Below are positions 1 through 10,600 of a stretch of 64,000 nt of DNA, piece by piece. Source of the DNA: Ottelia alismoides (lineage: Eukaryota; Streptophyta; Magnoliopsida; Alismatales; Hydrocharitaceae); assembly GCA_037367405.1 (NCBI GenBank), contig JAZKJV010001866.1, positions 124,001 to 188,000 of the forward strand, written 5' to 3'. Each line of letters starts with the position of its first letter. Position 1 is the first letter of the stretch. The position numbers and the translations under genes were made by a program. The notes beneath the pieces are model-generated. The model did no database searches and had not been told where the DNA came from. It saw only the letters and a list, made by a program, of their open reading frames with translations.

Positions 1-842
1 GATGATTTCTTTCATTCTCCTCTTGTTATCCTTGTTTAGTGTTGTTCCTTGATATATACACAAACACGAGGGCTTGACTTGTGTGTCATTTTGAGGAGAA
101 CAATTATCACAAGTATAATTGAGTGGTTTGTGTCAAGACCCCCATGATTTTTATAACTTTCATCTTGGGGGTTTCCATGAAAACCATTGTTTGTCTTTGT
201 GCTTGCTATTTTTGTTTTATTTTCTTGCTCATTTGTTCATGATAGCTATTTGGTTTCAATCAATCTTGGTTAGGGATATTTGGTTCCGTCCCACGTGCTT
301 CCGCAAGTGAGGGTTACTTGTGTTTTTACCCCAACAGATGTATCCCTCCTCATGCCTTGTGATTGGTTAATAGGTGATTGGGAGGATTTTTAAGGTGGTT
401 GATCCTCCTCCTGTCTTGTGTCTGGATGAGAACTGATAGGAGGGATTGCTGAGGTGGTTGGTCCAACTCATGCTTTGTGATTGGCTGAGAGTTGATGAGA
501 AGGATGGCCGTGTACCATGAGTATAATTGTTGTAATATAAATGATGGCTTGGGGTAACCACATTTTGTACTCCAATTAAATTAAAGAAATAACAATACAA
601 TGGGAGTATGTACACGGATGGCAAACATGCTCTCTCTGCTATACCCATGTCATTGCGCTCAATTAGAAAGCTACCGGTGGGAGTATATACACGGATGGAG
701 CGTTTGATGAGGTGATTTCTTTGGTCAGACGATAATCATGAATAGAAAGGATTGCATCTTATATAATGTGAGGTAGTGACACACAGAAAGAAGGATGGTG
801 GACTTGGAATTTTGATGCTTGATGGTGGACAGAAAGAAGGAT
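1..842. other. Unassigned AT-rich segment upstream of the copia fragment
   Basis: No convincing coding exon on either strand. It holds a degenerate three-copy repeat (344-515), two copies of a GGGAGTATRTACACGGATGG-like 20-mer (near 602 and 680) and two copies of AGAAAGAAGGAT (near 784 and 831) at the junction with the copia fragment. The look is that of decayed LTR sequence in the preceding AGPase intron, but no family is recognised. Confidence 0.4.
344..515 (+). repeat. Degenerate ~60-bp tandem repeat, three copies
   Basis: Copies begin near 344, 404 and 463. Each has a CCTCCTCATGCCTTGTGATT-like start, a GGTTAATAG/GGATGAGAA centre and an AAGGTGGTTGAT-like end. The last copy is shortened. 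Such arrays are common in retrotransposon LTR promoters; the host element is not identified. Confidence 0.6.
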
Positions 843-1194
843 CCTGCGTTTCATGAACGGACAAAGCATATAGAGGTGGATTTTCATTATACTAGAGACA
901 TGATCCAGAAAGGTCTCATATCCACCTCCCATGTTTCCACAGGAGATCAGACGGCTGACATCTTCACCAAGGCTCTAGCTAGAGGTCCATTTCAGAGGTG
1001 TTGCTCCAAGCTGAGCATGATAGATATATATGCTCCAGTTTGAGGGGGAGTGTTGAGATAAATATATCTTTTTGTCTATTTTATATGTTATGTTTTCTCT
1101 GGGTACTTATCATGTAATTAATCCAAGGGCTTTTCTCCTATATAAGAGAGCCCTCAGTCTATTCTAGTGATATGATTTTATTTTTCTCCCAACT
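843..1194 (+). mobile_element. 5'-truncated short-LTR copia element: RNase H tail plus 3' LTR
   Basis: 846-1043 encodes the end of a copia RNase H domain ([11 protein letters not shown] ... [14 protein letters not shown] ... [11 protein letters not shown], then stop). It is followed by the polypurine tract TTGAGGGGGAG and an LTR from TGTTGAGATA at 1051 to about 1194 (TTTCTCCCAACT; the usual terminal CA is damaged). It belongs to the same group as copia A, C and D. Everything upstream of the RNase H tail is missing. It sits in the intron before exon a. Confidence 0.85.
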
Positions 1195-1506
1195 TTTCCT
1201 CCTTTTGAAAGTTCCAATTTCCGTAAGGTTATCCTTTTTGGATTTGGGTTTCTCTCCATTTATGAAGAGAACCCAGCCGCCACTATTGAATTAGAAACTT
1301 CATTCCAATATTCCGAATGATATCGAAGTGACAAACTCCACTCCAATTGAAACACACCAATTCTTTTGTCTTGTTTGCCATTTCACAGTATTTTGTAAAG
1401 AAAGAATGATGCAAGGTCACATCTACCGCTGTCCTAATTTTTATATATTTCTTTTAACTGGTGTTGATTGTGGCGCTTTTGGCACATATTGTGATCTTAT
1501 ATGCAG
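1195..1506 (+). other. Intron segment before AGPase exon a
   Basis: About 310 bp of AT-rich sequence ending in the exon a acceptor. A 60-codon open frame (1328-1510) has no recognisable motif and runs through the acceptor, so I treat it as chance. Nothing else seen. Confidence 0.5.
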
Positions 1507-1620
1507 TTAAAGGCTGAGACACTGGAGAGACGTGATGCCAGGAGTGTGGTGGCTGTCATCCTTGGTGGTGGTGCTGGGACTCGTCTTTTCCCCCTCACTA
1601 AGCAGAGAGCCAAACCTGCT
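1507..1620 (+). CDS. APL: AGPase large subunit exon a (nucleotide-binding loop)
   Basis: Thirty-eight codons, phase 0 at both ends, preceded by the acceptor ATGCAG and followed by donor GTATAC. It encodes the glycine-rich ATP/ADP-glucose loop [14 protein letters not shown] and ends RAKPA. Arg in GTRLF and Lys in RAKPA are the residues that distinguish catalytically competent subunits from the potato-type large subunit. An upstream exon must exist but is not recognisable in 1-1506. Confidence 0.93.
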
Positions 1621-4600
1621 GTATACCTTCAGTCCCGCTAAATTCTATAGTGCATTATTTATTTTCCAGTTATGGCCCCATGCCTCATGTATACATCTTT
1701 CTCCTTTTTGTTTCTTATGCTCATATGCAAATTCTAGGTTCCAATTGGGGGTGCCTATAGGTTGATTGACGTGCCGATGAGCAACTGCATAAACAGTGGA
1801 CTGAACAAAGTCTACATTCTGACCCAGTTTAATTCAGCATCCTTGAACAGGCATCTAGCTAGAAGCTACAACACCGGCAGTGGTGTCAACTTTGGAGAAG
1901 GTTTTGTAGAGGTATTTGGCATCATCTAATTACCTGTTTTATAATTCTAATAACCAAGTACTCTGATATATCGTTTTAAAGGTTCTGGCAGCCACACAGA
2001 CACCGGGTGAGGCCGGTAAGAAGTGGTTCCAGGGAACAGCAGATGCTGTCCGTCAGTTTCATTGGCTTTTTGAGGTATCCTATCCATATCATCAGCCACT
2101 AACATCTATTTTTTTCTTAAGCAGTCATTTCTTTAATAATAGAGGCACTTCTTGTAGACGGGTTTTTTATTCTCGTTCTATTTGCACTGTGGATAAATAT
2201 GTCAATGGTAATTTTTATAATAGCAATGGTTGTAGTGTTTGTCACTATTAGGATTAGACTCATATTAGGATTGAGATTTCTAAAGGGATTGGACTCCTTA
2301 ATTGATTTGTATTCTATGCATACTCTTGATGTGAGTAGGACCATGTATTTGTTTTCAGGCTATATATATATGAAGTAAATTCCTAAGTAGTACCTCGGGA
2401 TTACAAAAATCCTTAGGTACTACAACATCTTTTTTTACCTGGATGCTACAGAGGTGTCGCATACTCAAGATGCGACACTAGCTATTTTTTTTTATCTGGG
2501 TACTACACGTGTAGCGCATCTTGAGTTTGTGACACTGGTATTGTACATCAGGAGTACAGTATCCAGTCAAACCCCTGCTTAAACCTAAACATATCGTTCC
2601 ACCCTCACTTCTTCCTCCGCCACTTCTCTTCACGCACGATCGTGAATCGTTGACTTGGGCGACCCGTACGACCTCATTCTTCGCCGTCTCCTCCACAGTT
2701 GTCCTCCTCCAACCCCTTTTCCGCATCATTGACACTCTTCCTGCACCATCGCCTCTCCTCCCGAGTTCTCTCTTATTTCTCGAAAGCTTAGATAAAGTCC
2801 ATGAGTTTTTATGTTGTTAGGTTTATGATATATCTTACACGTTTATTTCCCAATTTCATGATCTTATAATGTTGAGTGTTATGTGGTCTCACGTATTAGG
2901 TCAGAATGGAGTCTATCTATTGTATGTTCCATTTGAAGGGTTCGATTATTGGTTCTTTGACGGCTAATGTGCGTGATTCTGGCTTAATGTCGACCATGAC
3001 CTTCGACGAGTTGTTGAACCTAGTCCAATGTCAATGTGGATGAATGGAACTATTATGAATGTGTGCATTTACTTTATTCTAATTTAAATGTGAATGAGAG
3101 CTCAACAAAGCAACTGTATTTTTAGGAAATGAAGAGCTATTAGGAATGAATGATTCTATGCCAAAACTCCCTCGAAATGATACAATTCCATGGAGTTTCT
3201 CATATATCGCACGCCTAGAATGCGATATAAGAGGAACTCCCTGGAATTGCATCATTTCCAGGAAGCATATCGCATGTACAAAGAGCGGTGTTTTCCAAGA
3301 ACTTTTAGGTATATCGCATATCAAGTATGCAAGATACCTGAAACACCCGGGAATTGAGTCATTTCCTGAAACTCCCTAATATATCGTTATCCTGATGTGC
3401 GATACCAATGTCGCAACATCAAGATGCGCTACACTTGTAGTACCCAGATATAAATACCTTAGCTAGTGTTGTATCTTGAGAATACAACACCTCTGTAGCA
3501 TCCAGGTAAAAAAATGTTGTAGTACGTAGGTATTTTTGTAATCCTGAGGTACTACCTAGGAATTTATCTCCTATATATAGAGTGGGATGTGAACATTGCC
3601 TCCACCACAACGGTGAGAGTTGTACTCATTTTAGTTCTTAGTAATTTTCTTCTATGGTGGTTGCGAGAGGTGACTTACCATCGTCATATCGTGGTTCTCA
3701 TGTGTTCCGTGGTGGTGGTCGATTGTGCATCTGTATCCATATCTGGTGGTTCATCCCCACCAGTTGGTATTTGAGCGGAGGCAGTACCGGTTCATGTCCC
3801 AACAACAGGTTGCAGAGTGAAATGATGATGATCCCCCCCCCCCCCCCCACAAACAATTGGTATCGAAGTAGGCGATGAAGCTCTAGTTAATCCAAGATGA
3901 GAAGTACGATGAGAGAGCGACAAGTTGTCGATATCTTCGTTGCAGAAGTGCGCAACAAGGAGAAGTGAGTGCGGTTCGCTTTACCAGAGGAAGATGGCAT
4001 AATATTTAGTCACGAGAGATTTGCGGTGCCTCATCAAGAGGCATAACACTGAGTTGTATGAGCCTAGTCGAGTCGAGGTACATCAAGGACACACAACGAC
4101 ACGTGTCTCACCATAAAACGACGAGTTCTTGCTAACGAGACATGCAAATGACGATGATGCCCCAGTGCAAACTCAAGACGATGAATAAATCATAATGGAA
4201 TTCAACTCAAGGGGGATTATTAGGATTAGGTCATATTAGGATTGGGAATCCTAACGGGATTGGACTCCTAATCCTAACAGTAGTTGAGTTGTATTCTTTC
4301 TGTTGTCTTGATGGGAATAGTACTATGGGTATGTTTTTGGACTATATATAAAAGGGGATGGGAGCATTTCCTCCACACCACAACAAGAGGGAATACCGCA
4401 AGAAAAAAAAGAGTGGGAGAGAAGAGACGGGATAAATCGATGGAACAATGAAAGTTGCGATTGTTTTACTTAAATGATTTCCTTACTTCGGAAGTCGTGA
4501 GAGGTAATCGACCATTGTCATATAAAGGTCTTATTCTTCTTATTTAAGTGCCTCCACAATGGTGATCGATTGTGCATTCGCATCCGTATCTGGTGGTTCA

Positions 4601-7600
4601 TCCCCACTAGCTGGTATCCAAGTAGAGGCGATACCAGTTCGTGTCCCAAAAATCATGTTGCTACCTTGACAGGGATCTTTCTTCAGCTTTCCATACATTT
4701 GAACCAATATATTGACAATCTTCCTCATTTTATCGTTTGCCGGAATGATAGTTACTTTTTACTTGATACCTTTCATGGACAATATAATCTAGTAGATGCA
4801 ATGCATCGGAGCCTCTTTATCTAAGTTACGGTCTTTCTCTTCACATGTCTAGTTAATGGTCCGACTCTCGGAGTTGTAAAAATCATCCATTTTTGCTGCA
4901 GTTTTTTAATGTGTACGTGTTACCTTACGCTGTATTTTTTTGCCTGAAGGAGTCCTCGCAAAATCTCTCTACTTCAACCATCTTCCATTATTTATATCTA
5001 TGTCAATTCCTCCATTATATTGAAAGGTAGACTCTAAGTATTTAAAAATGTGTTTTGTGGGAGATTTATTTGAAGCTTTACCTCTATGACAGATCAAACT
5101 TCCCTGGCATTGAACTTGCATTTTATAAGCTCCTTCTTCCTTACTTTAGTCAAATGCCCTTACACTTCATCTAAGCTTCCCATAGATTTTGTTTCTTATC
5201 ATGGCCCATTGAAACAATATTCTGTAAGTGACATGCACCATGGCACCGCTCCTTGGATTTGTTTGTTTAAGTCATCCATAACCAGAGAAAAATAAATACC
5301 CCCAAAATAATTCCACAGTCGAATTGGAGAACTAGCACAATTTACTGCTGGGTATACATCTCGTACTTGGTTGGTTTACAAAATATTAAACACTTGTTTC
5401 ACTTTTTTAGCAGTATCTAAAGAAACCTCTTGGCATATCATCACTTGTCTTCTTTAAATCAATGGAGATCATATCTAGCTTCTTTTTTATTTTTGTTAGA
5501 ATCAAATAAAGCACACATAAAGATGGAGACACAGATTTACGTGGAATACCTCACAGAGAGGGAAAAATCACGGGGGCTCTCAATCCCTAATCTCCCTCAC
5601 TAAAGATTAGGGCTCTCTTCACTAAGATAATGAACAAATGAGGAGGGATGAATACAATATATAGAGACGGATGGGTAAACGGTCTCTCATCCAAAGATCG
5701 TTTACCCATATAAGTATAATAACTCAACATCACCCCTCAAGTTGGGCATACATGTCCACCATGCCCAACTTGTCTACATTCAACTCAAATTGTATCGTAG
5801 GCAACCCCTTTGTGAAGAGATCAATGACCTGATCAATAGATTTCATGTAGGCAGACATAACCGTCCATCATCAATCTTCTCAGGAATGAAGTGTCTATCA
5901 ATCTCGAATTGCTTCGTTCTGTCATGCATTACAGGATTGTTGGCCAAATTAATTGCAGCCTTGTTGTCACAAAATATCTGCATTGGCATACTAACTTTGA
6001 TTCCCAAGTCATGGAGTAAGATTTTTAGCCATAGAATTTTTGTAACGCCATTGACAAGAGCCTGATATTCAGCTTCAGCACTTGATCTTGAAATCACATT
6101 CTGCTTCTTACTTCTCCAAATAACCAAATTTCGTCACAAATATACCGCATAACCTAAGGTGGATCTCCTGTTATCTGTTGTGATAGAAATTATTCATATA
6201 ATAAAAGAGATCCCAGGGCTCTCTTATATAGGAGAAGAGCCATGGGTTAATTATGTAAGTGCTACCCAAAGAAAACATAAAATGTAAACATAGTACGGTG
6301 AGATAAAAACATCTCAACACTCCCCCTTAAGCTGGAGCATAAATATCAATCATTCTCAGCTTGGAACGACATCTCTGAAATGGACCTCTAGCCAGAGTCT
6401 TCGTGAAGATATCTGCCGTCTGATCTCCTGTGGAAACATGAGAGGTGGATATAAGACCTTTTTGGATCATGTCTCTAGTGTATTGACAATCCACCTCGAT
6501 ATGCTTTGTCCGCTCATGAAAAGCAGGGTTGTTGGCAATAAATAAAGCTGCTTGGTTATCACATAAAAGCTTCATAGGAAGAGAAACCTCAATAGTAAGG
6601 TCGGTTAATACTGATCTAACCCACATCATTTCTGTACATCCTTGTGCCATAGCCCTCTATTCAGATTTCGCACTAGATCTGGCCACTACTGTCTGCTTCT
6701 TGCTTTTCCATGAAACAAGTGAGTCGCCTACAAAAATAGCAAAACTAGAATTAGACTTTCTATCCCTGGGACAACCAACATAATCTGCATATGCACATCC
6801 TGTCACCTCAAGTGATGTATCCCTACTGAACATAAGGCCTGAGCCAGGTGAAGTCTTCAAATACCTCAAGATCATACAGACAACATCCATATGCACCTTC
6901 CTGGGTTGCTCCATGAACTGACTGACTTTGCTAACTGCAAAAGCAATATCCGGCCTGGTAATGGTGGCGTATAGGAGCTTCCCAACATGCTCTCTATATC
7001 TCCTCCTGTCAATCTCTTCAGTGTCATCATCATACAATCTCATGCTCAAGGTTGCAAAAAGCGGTATGCGGTATTCAGTCGGTAGGGTCACTGATTACTG
7101 ATTAAACGGTATGCTTGAGTTTAAACGGAAATTAAACGGGTTATGCGGTTTTGCATTTTTAATTAATAAAAAATTATTACATATATATAATTAATAAAAA
7201 ATATAAATAAATAAGAAATATAATCATAGATTCACAATATAGATGAAATATTGTCAAATTCAAGGAATGTTTCATCCAAATTTCAAAATAGATAACATAA
7301 ACAACAAGAATTCATAGTCAAATGTTGAAATAGACAACATAAAAGTCATGGATAATGGTGATCCTTTGAAGAAAATAGATCAATGCGTTTAAAAGGCCGT
7401 TTAAGACCGTTTAAAAGGCCGTTTAAGACTGTTTAAACGACCGTTTAAGATCGTTTAAGCGGCCTGGCCGTTTATGGGCCGTTTTTCATTAAACGATGCA
7501 GCCAGGCACTGCATGCGTTTAAACGGCCATTTAAACGGCCGTTTAGACCGTTTTTTGCATCCTTGCTCATGCTTGCATCCATAGGGGTAGAAGCTTGTTT

Positions 7601-10600
7601 GCACCCTGTCATATCTGTCTCAGATAGAAGGTTCATAACAAATTTCCTCTGACTCATTACAAGTCCACATTGATTCCTGGCGAACTCTAATCCAAGAAAG
7701 TAGCGAAGATTGCCAAGGTCCTTAGTCACAGACTGCTGACCAAGGAACTCCTTGACAGTAAGAATACCCTTCTCATCATCTCCTGTAATGACAATATCAT
7801 CCACATAAACAGGAATAGCCACAATACCTCTAGGTGTCCTCTGTACAAACAGTGAGTGGTCCGCAGTAGACTGCACGAACCCCTTCTGCTCTATCAACTC
7901 CGATAGCTTTTGATACCAAGCTCTCGAACTCTACTTCAGGCCATAAATCGCCTTGTGAAGTCGGCACACCTTCTGAGACTCCCCCTCAGTAGCAAATCAT
8001 GGTGGCTACTGCATATATACTTCCTCCTGTAGATCCCCATAGAGAAAGGCATTCTTTACGTCAAGTTGATACAGAGTCCAGTCTCGTGAAACAACAACAG
8101 ATAGCGGAATGCGTAGTGTCGAATGTCTTGCTACTGGAGAGAAGGTGTCCTGATAATCCACCCCATAGGTTTGGGTGAACCCTTGAGCCACAAGCCTTGC
8201 TTTGAATAGGTCGACACTGCCATCGACCCTTTGCTTGACCGTGAATATCCATTTGCAGCTTACAACAGATGCACTCGGTGGAGCAGAGACAATGCTCCAT
8301 GTGCCACGTGATCGCAGAGCCACCATCTCTTCTTCCATAGCAAGGCGCCATCTACTGTCCTGGAGCACCTCCTGATACGTCCGCGGGATAGTAACAACAG
8401 ATAGTCCCACTATAAACTTTTTGTAGTCCTCTGACAGATGATCCAAGGAAACATGTGCAACCATTGGGTATGTGGCACATTTGCGATGAGGTTTCCTTAG
8501 AGCAATCGGTATCTCCAGGTCATGGGCCTCACTGTCATCTGGAATCAATTCTTCCTGGTCATTACTCAAATCTCCAGTGCCATCAATAGAAATAATATGT
8601 TCCTGACATACCTAAGGCATGGTGGATGATGTGGACGGCGCATGAGCAGAGCGGCGAGTAGAAGACCTATGAGTATAAACATGAGGTAAGAATGTATACT
8701 CTATGGTAGTAGGAGGAGGTGGTGGTGGAGGTGTTGAAGACCGAGGTACATCACATGGCGCATGAGATGGAGAAGATGGAGGTGGAGGTACCACAACATC
8801 CTCTCTAGAACCAGTATTAGACAACCTGCCACCTGTAAGAGAGAAATACATAATAGACTCAAAAAATATAACATCAGCGCTCACATGGTATTTTCTCCCA
8901 ACAGGATCAAAACATCTATACCCTTTTTGGGTACGAGAATAACCAACAAAGATACATTTGACAGCTCTAGGTGAGAGCTTGTCACGGCCAGGAGTAAAGT
9001 CATGGACAAAAGACACCGATCCAAAGACACGTGGTTTAAGCGTGAAGAATTCCTTCTCGGGAAATGCAATCGAGAAGGGACTCTTCTCTCCAAGAATGGT
9101 GGATGGCATGCGATTTACCAAGTAACAGGCAGTTAGAACCGCATCCCCCTAGAAAGAATGAGGTGTACGACTGTGAATCAACAAGGTCCTCGTGATATCT
9201 AAGAGGTGACGATGTTTGCGTTCAGCAACCCCATTTTGCTGTAATGTATAAGTGCATGAAGTCTGATGAACTATACCCAGAGACTGGAGAAATTCTGCCA
9301 ATTGTAGAGTAGAAAATTCCAAAGCATTATCAGTACGAATGTATTTCACGTTAGCAGAAAAGATGTTGTTAATCTCAATAAGAAAAGTCTTAATTATAGC
9401 ACCTGCTTCAGACTTATGTTTAAGCAAGAAAACCCAAGAAAGTCTAGAATAATCATCCACAACAACAATATAAAATCTATGCCCCTGATGATCAGGAACA
9501 CGACTCGGACCCCAAATGTCAAAATGAATCAACTCAAAAGACCGACTACTACTACGACTTGGACGACTCGGAAAGGAGGAGCGATGGTGTTTCCCAAGCT
9601 GACAAGCTTCACAGTCCAAAGTAGTAGGCGTAGATATTTGCGGGAGAATACGTATCATCTTTTGAAGAGGAAGGTGGCCAAAGCGAAGATGCCACATGAA
9701 AGGCGAAACTGATCCAGAGGGAATAGAGGCCCCCCAACACATGATGGAACGGCAAGCTTATACAATCCTCTCTGCTCACGGCCATGAATAATCATCCTGC
9801 CAGTTAGTATGTCCTGAAACATAAGAGAAGAGGGATCAAAATGGCACGACAGTTTAAATCTTTTGTAATATGACTAATAGACAAAAGATTCATTTGAAAT
9901 TCTGGAGCATGTAAAACATTCTGAAGACATATAGAACGGGCTAAAGCAATCTCCCCCTGGCCAACAATGGGTAACCGAACTCCATTGGCTATGATCACGG
10001 ATTGCCCAGGAGGGATAGTCCTGTACGAGGTAAACTGTGTCCGATCTCCACACATGTGATGAGATGCTCCAGAATCCATAATCCAATCGGTCACATCAGA
10101 ACTGCTACTACTAGTAAGCACATATGAGATACCTGAGCAGTGCTCTGGCGGTGGCCGCTGCATCTGATGGTCTTGTAGACTGAGTCACAGGGGTGGTCAC
10201 TGCCTTGAGACAAGATCATCAAAATGTGCATCAGTAGTCGATGCAGGTGAAGAGTCAGTCTGCTCAGCAACACGTGCAGATGTCGGAAAGCCATGCTTGC
10301 GAAAGCATGTCTCCTCTGAGTGGCCAGGACGACGACAATAAGAACATGGACCATGCTAACGACCTCCACCTCTACCACGGGGTCCACGACCACGGAACTG
10401 GGACACACTGCCTCGTCCACGAGAAACAGCCATAGCCGAGGACGTTGGCTGCGGCGTAGATGTATGTGTGGTAGTAATCCTGCTCAACCGCTTGTAGACC
10501 TCCTCCATTGGTGGTATGGTCTCGCCAGTCAGAAGTTGAGTACGAGCTGCATCGTACTCTGAGTCAAGGGATGACAGGAAAACTCCAGTCATAGTGGCAT

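Larger units (their letters stand above)
2246..4665 (+). mobile_element. Non-autonomous LTR element P (LARD/TRIM-like), LTR split by a MULE
   Basis: Two direct repeats share TATTAGGATTAG..., CATATTAGGATTG, GGATTGGACTCCT, the TATA-like CTATATATA, and CTGGTGGTTCATCCCCAC. The first starts at 2246, is interrupted by a Mutator-like element at 2369-3570, and resumes to about 3854. The second runs from 4218 to about 4665. Between them are about 360 bp with a primer-binding-like TGGTATCGAAG (3857) after the first repeat and the polypurine CAACTCAAGGGGGA just before the second. No coding capacity. The ends do not show the usual TG...CA clearly and no TSD was found, so the outer boundaries are approximate. 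A poly-C run (about 3836-3847) lies near the end of the first repeat. Confidence 0.62.

Noticed and set aside
1328..1510. 60-codon open frame just before AGPase exon a, as a possible upstream exon
   Set aside because: It runs through the splice acceptor in a frame different from the exon, has no AGPase or transit-peptide-like features, and no donor site suits it.
3079..3379. Overlapping ORFs on both strands in the MULE
   Set aside because: They arise from palindromic repeat modules; no start context or homology.
7380..7565. CRISPR-like regularly spaced repeats
   Set aside because: The repeats are short, inverted and irregular and lie within TIRs and an 8-bp TSD of a hAT-type MITE in a plant genome.
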